Below, piece after piece: positions 8,919 to 16,331 of a DNA stretch of 36,416 bases. The notes under the pieces are model-generated. The model searched no databases and was not told the DNA's origin. It was given only the letters and a program-made list of their open reading frames with translations. The stretch's first letter is position 1, and the number at the start of each line of letters is the position of its first letter. This DNA comes from an uncultured Thalassolituus sp. (GTDB lineage: Bacteria > Pseudomonadota > Gammaproteobacteria > Pseudomonadales > Oceanobacteraceae). The translations under genes were made by a program, and so were the position numbers. The stretch spans positions 1-36,416 of the forward strand of contig CAJXUK010000030.1 of assembly GCA_913061435.1 (NCBI GenBank). Reading direction: 5' to 3'.

Positions 8919-10256
8919 ATGACGGTTGATGAAGTTCTGTCTGATGAAAAAATGGAAGAACTGGTTAGTAAAGTACTGCTGAGTAAAAATTCTGAGGATT
9001 ACTTTGAAGAAGTTAAAAACCTAACCATTTTCCAACAAGTTCAGTTGATAGAATCTTTACCAGCCGAGCAGCGTCTAAGTATTTGGCCTTGTATTGATGC
9101 CGAAGATTGGTGGTCGCTGATTGGTTATTTACAATTAGAGACCAGCCGTAATTTGCTGCGTTCGTTATCATCTGATGAGCAAATCAAGCTGCAAAAAGTG
9201 GCGGTTTATCGTGAGGTTTTATCCCTCGCTGAGATACTGCCCAAATCGATGCTCGATGCCATTATGTTGGACCAAGACGAACAGGTGTCGTTAGAATTTC
9301 AACAAGCACTGTCTTATTCTGATGATCAAGTAGGGCGATTCGCACAAAGAAATATACTGCGCGTTCGCAAAGGAATATCGATTGCCTCGGTTATTGATAG
9401 GCTAAAAAGAAAAGATTTTATCTCGGCCGTTTTTATGGTGGACAATGATCGTAATTTATTAGGGTATGTTCCGATTTCTGCCTTGTTTAATAACGATGAG
9501 AATGAATTGATTGATTCGGTGGCGCGGCCGATTCAGGGTGTTGAAGACCTCGATTATTTAAGTGACGTAGCAACTAACTGCCAGTTTGAAGACGGTATGG
9601 ATTATTTGCCTGTTATTGAAGATGGAAAATTAACCGCTGCAATTTCGATCTCGGTTATTTTGCATGAAGTGCAAGAAAAGTTTGCCAGTAATTCGGTTAG
9701 CGAAGCTCCTGTGCCGGATGAAGACTTGTTTGGCCCAGTGAGTGTTGCTATGCGAGGTCGTGGTTTATGGCTTTGTATTAATTTAGGTACTGCGTTCTTA
9801 GCTTCTTGGGTTATTGGCTTTTTTGAAGTGGCTTTGCAGCAAGTGGTGGCCTTGGCAATACTGATGCCCGTTGTGGCAAGTATGGGGGGTATTGCCGGTA
9901 GCCAAACTCTGGCTGTAACGGTTCGCGGTTTAGCGTTAAAGCACATTACCAGTGCGAATATTCGCTTGTTATATCGCAAAGAAATGAAGATTGCGATATT
10001 AAATGGTTTTTTGATAGGAGCCCTAGTAGCGCTGGTTGTGGCTTATTGGTTTAACTCTATTAACATAGGGTTGATCATTTTATGCGCTATAGTTATTAAC
10101 AGTTTTGCAGCTGCAGCCTCTGGCACATACATTCCTTTTATTTTAGAGAAAATGAATGTGGATCCTGCGGTTGCTTCAGCGGTGGTATTAACCACGGTAA
10201 CCGATGTGATTGGCTTCGCTATTTTCTTAGGATTAGGCACCATCATATTGTTATAA
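8919..10256 (+). CDS. mgtE: MgtE-family magnesium transporter/channel
   Basis: The 445-residue protein has the MgtE layout: an N-terminal helical domain (1-135), two CBS domains (about 138-255), a plug-helix segment with DEDLFGPVSVAMRGRGLWL, and five membrane helices (about 280-445). Family motifs are LMPVVASMGGIAGSQTLAV at 315-333 and VDPAVASAVVLTTVTDVIG, whose Asp429 corresponds to the pore magnesium ligand. MgtE passes Mg2+ inward and is gated by Mg2+ bound to the cytosolic domains. It begins four bases after the RimB-type gene and is followed by a hairpin, so it ends the operon. A link to Mg-ATP use by RimK is only a guess. Confidence 0.93.
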   Translation: MTVDEVLSDEKMEELVSKVLLSKNSEDYFEEVKNLTIFQQVQLIESLPAEQRLSIWPCIDAEDWWSLIGYLQLETSRNLLRSLSSDEQIKLQKVAVYREVLSLAEILPKSMLDAIMLDQDEQVSLEFQQALSYSDDQVGRFAQRNILRVRKGISIASVIDRLKRKDFISAVFMVDNDRNLLGYVPISALFNNDENELIDSVARPIQGVEDLDYLSDVATNCQFEDGMDYLPVIEDGKLTAAISISVILHEVQEKFASNSVSEAPVPDEDLFGPVSVAMRGRGLWLCINLGTAFLASWVIGFFEVALQQVVALAILMPVVASMGGIAGSQTLAVTVRGLALKHITSANIRLLYRKEMKIAILNGFLIGALVALVVAYWFNSINIGLIILCAIVINSFAAAASGTYIPFILEKMNVDPAVASAVVLTTVTDVIGFAIFLGLGTIILL

Positions 10257-10263
10257 ATTTGCT

Positions 10264-10297
10264 TTAAAGGCTAATAGGCATAGCCATTAGTCTTTAA
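10264..10297 (+). terminator. Hairpin closing the maoP-mgtE operon
   Basis: TTAAAGGCTAAT pairs with ATTAGTCTTTAA (one G-T pair) and an inner GGC/GCC extends the stem around a short loop with one bulged A. It starts about eight bases after the mgtE stop. The T tract is short, so termination may be partial. Confidence 0.6.
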
Positions 10298-10372
10298 CTT
10301 AGGCAGAATCGCGCCTCATTTTAAATGAAGCAAAAAATACATGCACATTACTATTCTTGCTGGAGTTCCCTC

Positions 10373-12292
10373 TTGAATTTTAAACCCTCTGACGCTTTTT
10401 GGAGTGCTCAGCAATCTGCTGATTTATACGGCATTGATCGCTGGGGAAATGATTATTTTGGCCTTTCTGAGCAAGGCCTAGTAACGGCGAAGACGTTAAA
10501 TACCCAAGTTCCACTAATGGATATTGTCAACGGTATGAGCGAGCGCGATTTGCAAATGCCAGTGTTGTTGCGTATTGAAAATATATTAGATGCACAAATT
10601 TATCGATTAAATAACGCGTTTAGCGAAGCGATAGAAAAACTGGAATACCAAGCGCCGTATCGTGGTGTATATCCTATTAAGGTGAATCAGCAGGCACAAG
10701 TAGTTGAAGAAATTGCCGCATTTGGTGCGCGCTTTAACCACGGGTTAGAGGTGGGTAGTAAGCCAGAGATGATCGCGGCATTATCGACACTTACCGAGCC
10801 TGGCAGTTTAATTATCTGTAATGGTTACAAAGATCAGGAGTTTATTGACCTGGGTTTGCAGGCAGTAAAGCTAGGGTTTAAATGCTTTTTTGTCATTGAA
10901 ACACCCGCTGAACTGCCAATTATTATCGAGCGCAGCAAAGAGCTTAATATAGAGCCTTTGATTGGTGTGCGGGTGAAAATGACTGCTAAAGTCAGTGGTC
11001 ATTGGAACTCAACCTCCGGCGACCGCAGTGTGTTTGGTCTTTCTACAACTCAGCTTATCCAGCTGGTGGATCGGTTGAAAGAAGAAGAAATGCTGCATTG
11101 CTTGCAGTTGTTGCATTGTCACCTTGGCTCGCAGATTCCTAACATTCGTGAGATCCGTGGTGGTGTGGTAGAAGCGTGTCGCTACTATGCGGATTTAAGT
11201 GCAGAAGGCGCAGCATTGAGTCATATCGATTTTGGTGGCGGTTTAGCGGTAGATTATACCGGTGCGCAATCGAACGATTCGCAAAGCCGTAACTACACGC
11301 TAGAAGAATACTGTGAAGATATTGTAGATACGTTAAAGAATACGCTAGATGAATATGATTTAGCGCACCCAACCATTGTGACTGAATCGGGTCGCGCAAC
11401 CGTGGCTTATTCGTCTATTTTGTTATTTAACATTCTTGATGTAACAAAATTTGAGCCGATCGAGTTACCCAAGGTGGGCGACGATGATCATCAGTTATTA
11501 CAGAATATGCGTGATGTACTAACGACATTAAAAGAAGAAGACTCTCATAGAATTCAGGAGCATTTCAACGATGCGCATTTCTATCGTGATGAGATTCGTG
11601 AGTTATTTAAACGTGGGCAAGTAGATTTGCGAACACGTTCGGAGGCCGAAAATTTATTTTTAGAAATTTTGCAGCAAATTAATAATACGTTAGATACGCT
11701 TGAAAGAATTCCTGTGGCACTAGAAGGTCTAAAAGATTCTTTAGCGGATATTTATTACGGTAACTTTAGTTTGTTCCAATCGTTGCCCGATATTTGGGCG
11801 ATTGATCAGCTGTTTCCTATTATGCCGATTCATCGGTTAGATGAAGAACCAAAGCGTAATGCGATTCTTGCGGATATCACTTGTGATTGTGATGGCAAAA
11901 TAGATAAATTTATTGGCGAACACGATGTGTCAAAAACATTGCCGCTGCATGAGTTAAAAGATGATGAAGAATATTACTTAGGGGTATTCTTAGTGGGTGC
12001 ATACCAAGAAACATTAGGCGATTTGCATAATTTATTTGGTGATACCAATGTGGTGAGTGTGCGTTTAAACGAAGATTCGACCTTTGATTTTGTCAAAGAA
12101 ATTCACGGCGATACCATTGCCGATGTTTTAAGTTACGTTGAATATGAGCCAAAAGAGATGGCGTTACGTTACCGCAATACCGCAGAGCGTGCGGTTAAAG
12201 AAGGGCGAATTACCGCGCGTGATCGCCAGCAAATGTTAAAAACCTTCAGCGCTAGCATGCAAGGTTACACCTATTACGAGCGTGATGAGTAG
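10373..12292 (+). CDS. speA: Biosynthetic arginine decarboxylase
   Basis: SpeA converts arginine to agmatine using PLP, the first step of the agmatine route to putrescine. It aligns along its length with E. coli SpeA: YPIKVNQQAQVVEEI with the PLP lysine, EVGSKPEMIAAL, LLHCHLGSQIPNIREI, the glycine loop FDFGGGL-type (HIDFGGGLAVDY), TESGRATVAY, and DITCDCDGKID near the second active-site Cys. The frame is open from an ATG at 10325 that has no convincing ribosome site; the TTG at 10373 has GGAG seven bases upstream and is chosen, giving 639 residues (655 from the ATG). It lies 13 bases before carboxyspermidine dehydrogenase, forming an operon. Confidence 0.95.
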   Translation: MNFKPSDAFWSAQQSADLYGIDRWGNDYFGLSEQGLVTAKTLNTQVPLMDIVNGMSERDLQMPVLLRIENILDAQIYRLNNAFSEAIEKLEYQAPYRGVYPIKVNQQAQVVEEIAAFGARFNHGLEVGSKPEMIAALSTLTEPGSLIICNGYKDQEFIDLGLQAVKLGFKCFFVIETPAELPIIIERSKELNIEPLIGVRVKMTAKVSGHWNSTSGDRSVFGLSTTQLIQLVDRLKEEEMLHCLQLLHCHLGSQIPNIREIRGGVVEACRYYADLSAEGAALSHIDFGGGLAVDYTGAQSNDSQSRNYTLEEYCEDIVDTLKNTLDEYDLAHPTIVTESGRATVAYSSILLFNILDVTKFEPIELPKVGDDDHQLLQNMRDVLTTLKEEDSHRIQEHFNDAHFYRDEIRELFKRGQVDLRTRSEAENLFLEILQQINNTLDTLERIPVALEGLKDSLADIYYGNFSLFQSLPDIWAIDQLFPIMPIHRLDEEPKRNAILADITCDCDGKIDKFIGEHDVSKTLPLHELKDDEEYYLGVFLVGAYQETLGDLHNLFGDTNVVSVRLNEDSTFDFVKEIHGDTIADVLSYVEYEPKEMALRYRNTAERAVKEGRITARDRQQMLKTFSASMQGYTYYERDE

Positions 12293-12305
12293 AAAGGAAA
12301 GAATG

Positions 12306-13514
12306 ATGAAAAAAGTAATGATTATCGGTGCTGGCGGTGTTGGCCAAGTTGTGGCACATAAGTGTGCGCAGTTACCTGAAGTGTTTTCTGAAATTGTATT
12401 AGCCAGTCGTACAGAGTCTAAATGTATTGCGATAGCGCAGCAGATTAAAGAGATGCAAAACCGTGACATTAGCACGGCCCAAGTTGATGCGGATAACGTG
12501 CCTGAATTAGTGGCTTTATTGAAAGCTGAAAAGCCATTTATGGTGATTAACGTGGCGCTGCCGTACCAAGATTTAACTATCATGGATGCGTGTTTAGAAG
12601 CGGGCGTTCATTATATGGACACGGCCAACTACGAGCCTTTAGATACCGCTAAATTTGAGTATCACTGGCAGTGGGCGTATCAAGAGAAGTTTCAGAAAGC
12701 AGGTTTGATGGCTCTGTTAGGTTCTGGCTTTGATCCGGGCGCGACCAATATGTTTACTGCGTATGCGGCGAAGCATTATTTTGATGAGATTCAGTATTTG
12801 GATATCATTGATGTCAACGGCGGCGACCATGGCTATCCGTTTGCGACAAACTTTAACCCTGAGATTAACATTCGTGAAGTGACTGCAGAGTGTCGTCACT
12901 GGGAAAACGGTGAGTTTGTTGAAACCCCTGCTATGTCGACTAAGCAAGAATTTACTTGCCCAGACGGTGTTGGTGATTTCAATATTTACCGTATGTACCA
13001 CGAAGAGTTGGAATCGTTAACTAAACACTTCCCCACGCTTAAGCGCGCGCAGTTTTGGATGAGTTTTGGCGAAAGCTATTTGAAGCATTTGGAAGTTTTA
13101 CAAAACGTGGGCATGACGGGAATCGAGCCGATTGATTTTAATGGCCAGCAGATTGTACCGATCCAGTTGTTGAAGGCGCTATTACCTGACCCTTCTACTT
13201 TGGGCCCACGCACCCACGGTAAGACCTGTATTGGTTGTGTGGTTCGCGGTATTAAAGACGGTAAAGAGAAAACGGTTTACGTTTACAACATTAAAGATCA
13301 CCAAGATTGTTATAAAGAAGTTCAGTCGCAGGCGATTTCGTATACTACGGGTGTGCCCGCAATGATTGGCGCGAAGATGATGGTTGAAGGCAAGTGGATG
13401 GAAGCGGGTGTATTCAATATCGAGCAGATGGATCCAGATCCATTCATGGACGATATGAATAAATACGGCCTACCGTTCCAAGTGATTGAAGAGCCTGGCT
13501 TTGATTTGATTTAG
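12306..13514 (+). CDS. Carboxynorspermidine/carboxyspermidine dehydrogenase (saccharopine dehydrogenase family)
   Basis: This NADPH-dependent enzyme reductively condenses aspartate semialdehyde with putrescine to carboxyspermidine (or with diaminopropane to carboxynorspermidine). The Rossmann start KVMIIGAGGVGQVVAHKCAQ and the segments GSGFDPGATNMFTAYAAKHY and DVNGGDHGYPFATNFNPEINI are characteristic of this branch of the saccharopine dehydrogenase family. Three in-frame starts exist: GTG 12282 inside speA, ATG 12303 and ATG 12306; the last has AGGA at seven bases and is chosen, giving 402 residues. It follows speA directly and its decarboxylase partner comes after a 388-base gap. With SpeA and SpeB here, putrescine is the likely substrate, so spermidine is the likely end product. 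Confidence 0.92.
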   Translation: MKKVMIIGAGGVGQVVAHKCAQLPEVFSEIVLASRTESKCIAIAQQIKEMQNRDISTAQVDADNVPELVALLKAEKPFMVINVALPYQDLTIMDACLEAGVHYMDTANYEPLDTAKFEYHWQWAYQEKFQKAGLMALLGSGFDPGATNMFTAYAAKHYFDEIQYLDIIDVNGGDHGYPFATNFNPEINIREVTAECRHWENGEFVETPAMSTKQEFTCPDGVGDFNIYRMYHEELESLTKHFPTLKRAQFWMSFGESYLKHLEVLQNVGMTGIEPIDFNGQQIVPIQLLKALLPDPSTLGPRTHGKTCIGCVVRGIKDGKEKTVYVYNIKDHQDCYKEVQSQAISYTTGVPAMIGAKMMVEGKWMEAGVFNIEQMDPDPFMDDMNKYGLPFQVIEEPGFDLI

Positions 13515-13522
13515 GCAACATC

Positions 13523-13653
13523 GCATCTGCTTGCGATCGACATTGGGGATATCGTATCTGCGACACGCCGTAGATACGTCCCTGTAGGCTCAGCTAAAAG
13601 ATCCCTCTTTTAGATGGTCTTGAACGTTATCCCCAATATCGATCTACAGATGC
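13523..13653. repeat. Palindromic element 1 with nested hairpins
   Basis: About 30 bases at 13523-13554 (containing GATCGACATTGGGGATATCG) recur inverted and imperfectly at 13625-13653 (CGTTATCCCCAATATCGATC). Inside are two further hairpins: CGTATCTGCG with CGTAGATACG, and CTAAAAGA with TCTTTTAG. This nested design resembles dispersed palindromic intergenic elements I recall from marine gammaproteobacteria, though copy number cannot be judged from one window. It lies between two genes of the same pathway. Confidence 0.7.
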
Positions 13654-13729
13654 TGCACCTTCATACGCCGCTAAGCCGTCATTCATTTGTTTTAGATGGT
13701 TATTCACCTGGAACAATATATGTAGTGAA

Positions 13730-13845
13730 ATATGAGTGTGTCGCACTTAAGGGTTTCTGCGGGATGGAGCGAAGCGGCGCGAATGCCTACAGCGACCCAA
13801 CCGCAGCCAAGCTTACAGCGTGCTGTAAAGGGCGATACCTCATAT
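13730..13845. repeat. Palindromic element 2, candidate MITE-like sequence
   Basis: The ends ATATGAG (13730-13736) and CTCATAT (13839-13845) are exact inverted repeats, and the match continues imperfectly inward (TGTCGC with GCGATA). Inside, CTGCGG pairs with CCGCAG and TTACAGC with GCTGTAA (13813-13828). The composition is GC-richer than the flanks. No protein of recognisable type is encoded. Together with element 1 this fills most of the 388-base gap before the decarboxylase gene; I see no other gene there. Confidence 0.5.
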
Positions 13846-13902
13846 TGAGCAACATAACTTTTGAATTACGGCGTTTTTAATCTAGCTGTAAGTGAGTTTA
13901 CT

Positions 13903-15171
13903 TTGAATATTAACAGCAAAACATTTTTCAACTTTGATCCGACTCGCGTACCTAGTCCTTGCTTTGTGGTGGATGAGGTGGCGGTTGAAAACAATCTTAA
14001 AATCTTAAATCGTGTGCAACAAGAATCCGGTGCCAAAGTATTATTGGCATTAAAGGCATTCTCAATGTTCAGCCTTGCGCCACTGATTACCCAATATTTA
14101 TCGGGTACATGCTCTAGCGGTTTGCATGAAGCCTTACTGGCTTATGAAGAATTTGGCGGTAATAAAAAAGGTGCTCCAAATACACCAGAAGCGCATAAAG
14201 AAATACACGTTTTTTCTGCGGCGTTCACCGAGCCTGATTTAAAAGAACTACTCACCTTTAGCGATCATATCGTCTTTAACTCGTTCAACCAGTGGAATCG
14301 TTTTCAACCACTGATTCAACAAGCGATAAAAGAACGCGCAGAAAAAGGCGAGGTTATCGACTTTGGTTTACGCATCAACCCGATGCACTCAGAAGGCGCG
14401 GTTGAAATATACGACCCTTGCGCGGCGGGTTCACGCTTAGGCATCCCCTTTAATACCTTTATGGAAAATGCACCAACCCCCGACGCTTTAGTGGCCGCAG
14501 GAATTAATGGGCTGCATTTCCATACTTTATGCGAACAACTATTTGAACCATTAGATCGAACACTGAACGCCGTTGAAGAAAAGTTTGGCGAATACCTGCA
14601 CAAAATGCAGTGGGTGAATTTTGGTGGTGGCCACCATATAACGCATCCCGATTATAACGTTGATAAATTAATTGAGCGTATTAAAGCATTTCAACAAAAA
14701 TACAACGTACAGGTATATATGGAACCCGGTGAAGCCATTGCCATTCATACCGGCGTCTTGGTCAGTGAAGTGTTGGATTTGGGCTATAACCAAATGGACC
14801 TCGCCATTTTGGATACCAGCGCAACGTGCCACATGCCGGATACCCTAGAAATGCCGTATCGTGCTGAAATATTAGATTTTAGCTCAATCGGTTTTGGCAG
14901 TGCAGGAGAAAAAGACGAGAAGAAATACAGCTATCGTTTAGGCGGCCAAACCTGTTTAGCCGGTGACGTAATGGGGGATTACAGTTTTGATCAACCATTA
15001 GAAATTGGCCAACGTTTAATGTTTGATGACATGAGCCATTATACCATGGTGAAAACATCCACCTTTAACGGCATTGGCTTACCGTCCTTAGCCTTATGGA
15101 ACTCTGAGACTGATAAAGTGACTGTGGTTAAGCAGTTTGGCTACCAAGATTTTAAACAGCGTTTATCATGA
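13903..15171 (+). CDS. nspC: Carboxynorspermidine/carboxyspermidine decarboxylase
   Basis: This PLP enzyme of the alanine racemase-fold decarboxylases removes CO2 from carboxyspermidine to give spermidine. Visible features are VLLALKAFSMFSL with the PLP lysine, GTCSSGLHEA, GLRINPMHSE, LHFHTLCEQ, the loop WVNFGGGHHITHPDYN, YMEPGEAIAI, and the active-site Cys segment LDTSATCHMPDTLEMPYR. The frame opens at a TTG at 13861; a second TTG at 13903 has GTGAG six bases upstream and no ATG exists before residue 50, so 13903 is chosen (422 residues). Product choice (spermidine rather than norspermidine) is inferred from the putrescine-making genes nearby. Confidence 0.92.
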   Translation: MNINSKTFFNFDPTRVPSPCFVVDEVAVENNLKILNRVQQESGAKVLLALKAFSMFSLAPLITQYLSGTCSSGLHEALLAYEEFGGNKKGAPNTPEAHKEIHVFSAAFTEPDLKELLTFSDHIVFNSFNQWNRFQPLIQQAIKERAEKGEVIDFGLRINPMHSEGAVEIYDPCAAGSRLGIPFNTFMENAPTPDALVAAGINGLHFHTLCEQLFEPLDRTLNAVEEKFGEYLHKMQWVNFGGGHHITHPDYNVDKLIERIKAFQQKYNVQVYMEPGEAIAIHTGVLVSEVLDLGYNQMDLAILDTSATCHMPDTLEMPYRAEILDFSSIGFGSAGEKDEKKYSYRLGGQTCLAGDVMGDYSFDQPLEIGQRLMFDDMSHYTMVKTSTFNGIGLPSLALWNSETDKVTVVKQFGYQDFKQRLS

Positions 15172-15208
15172 AAAGAACAGTTAAAAGTTATTAAAAGTAG
15201 AGCATATT

Positions 15209-15427
15209 ATGAAAGAAGAACGTGATATTGAAATAGATTATTCCACCCAAGAGTTTGTGGCTAAACTTCGTCGTTTAGCCGATGCTCTAGAGTGCGGCGA
15301 TAAATTTGAAATTCAGATCGCCAACGAAAGAATCTATGTGCCTGTAAGAGCCAAATATAATATTGAACATGAGCGCAGTGACAGCGAAGAAGAAATCGAA
15401 TTTCAAATTAAATGGTCAAGAGATTAG
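15209..15427 (+). CDS. Amphi-Trp domain-containing small protein
   Basis: This 72-residue acidic protein matches the amphi-Trp domain family (TIGR04354 as I recall): EIDYSTQEFVAKLRRLADAL, an EIQIANERIYVPVRA strand pair, and the closing EEIEFQIKW with the tryptophan near the end. The family is widespread, single-domain and of unknown function. The start is supported by its position 37 bases after nspC on the same strand, suggesting co-transcription with the spermidine genes. Nothing in the sequence ties it to polyamines beyond this. Confidence 0.85.
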   Translation: MKEERDIEIDYSTQEFVAKLRRLADALECGDKFEIQIANERIYVPVRAKYNIEHERSDSEEEIEFQIKWSRD

Positions 15428-15533
15428 ATATTTTTGTATTGGCGATTTCAGCGAGACTCACCTAAACTAGTGTGGTAGTAACAATAATAAAATAACGATT
15501 AATTACTGGTGAGTTTTCGACAGCGGTGGCCAA

Positions 15534-16331
15534 ATGTTTACATTCAATAAAATACCAAAAGCTTTTCTATTGTTTGTTAGCTTGTTGTCTTTAAACTCAG
15601 CACATGCAGAAACCGAGTCGTGTGCCTATTTAAGTTATAACGGCGCCGATGATTGGTACCCATTTTTTTTTCGTGAAGCACAACACACTAAGGGCATCGC
15701 TAGCGATGCTGTTAATGCAGCCGCAGCTGAATCGGGTTTATCTTTGGCGGCGAAAAACAGTATGCCTTGGAAAAGACAGCTGCTAGCGCTCAAATTTGGC
15801 CAGTTAGATATCATTGCGGGAGCCACCAAAACCTACCAAACAGAAAAGCATTTTGTGTTTTCAATACCGGTTTCTCAAGCTCATCTGAGCGTTTTTACAC
15901 GTCGTGATTCCCAGCTTTCTATTAATAAAATAGATGATTTGAAAGAACTTAGAGGGGTTAAACTTCTGGGAACCAGCTTTACACAAGCATTGGATGAATT
16001 TGTATTAGAAAAGTTGGTTGTAGACGAGGCTGTTTCGTTAGCGTCGGTATTTAAAATGCTTCAATATGGCCGTGTAGATTATGCCTTCTCATACCGTGAA
16101 GCAGGTGCGCGTTATATACAAAAACTGGGTTTAAATGATCAGATCGAGAACCAGCCACTTAACTTATCTTCTGACAGTATTCATGTCATGGTGGCTAAGA
16201 ACAACCATTGCATGGGCGAAATTCAGCAGTTATTCGATCAAATTAAACATTTAAAAGAAACCGATAAACTGGATGCAATTATTCAACGCTATTCAATGCA
16301 AGCCTCAATTATGCAGGATGATGCGCAATGA
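15534..16331 (+). CDS. Periplasmic solute-binding protein, family 3-like
   Basis: The 265-residue protein begins with a clear Sec signal peptide (basic N-terminus, FLLFVSLLSL core, cleavage after AHA at residue 25). The rest looks like a bilobal family 3 binding protein: DDWYPFFF near the start, GIASDAVNAAAAESG, WKRQLLALKFGQLDIIAGATKT, hinge segments, then LLGTSFTQALDEF and a final helix DAIIQRYS. No ABC permease or ATPase genes are near, so it may be a ligand sensor or a relay for the outer membrane receptor. Its stop overlaps the TonB-dependent receptor start by four bases (ATGA), implying coupled translation. Ligand unknown. Confidence 0.8.
   Translation: MFTFNKIPKAFLLFVSLLSLNSAHAETESCAYLSYNGADDWYPFFFREAQHTKGIASDAVNAAAAESGLSLAAKNSMPWKRQLLALKFGQLDIIAGATKTYQTEKHFVFSIPVSQAHLSVFTRRDSQLSINKIDDLKELRGVKLLGTSFTQALDEFVLEKLVVDEAVSLASVFKMLQYGRVDYAFSYREAGARYIQKLGLNDQIENQPLNLSSDSIHVMVAKNNHCMGEIQQLFDQIKHLKETDKLDAIIQRYSMQASIMQDDAQ

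Noticed and set aside
10257..10372. Mg2+ or polyamine riboswitch near mgtE/speA
   Set aside because: The only clear structure is the hairpin at 10264-10297 after mgtE, best read as a terminator; no known riboswitch core was recognised.
13614..13880. An 88-codon open frame on the plus strand between the spermidine genes
   Set aside because: It runs through both palindromic elements, lacks a ribosome site, and its product is compositionally odd with no recognisable domain; it is a chance frame over repeats.
15456..15514. Inverted repeat ACTCACC/GGTGAGT before the binding-protein gene
   Set aside because: Seven bases separated by about 45 is easily random and no second signal supports an operator or terminator.
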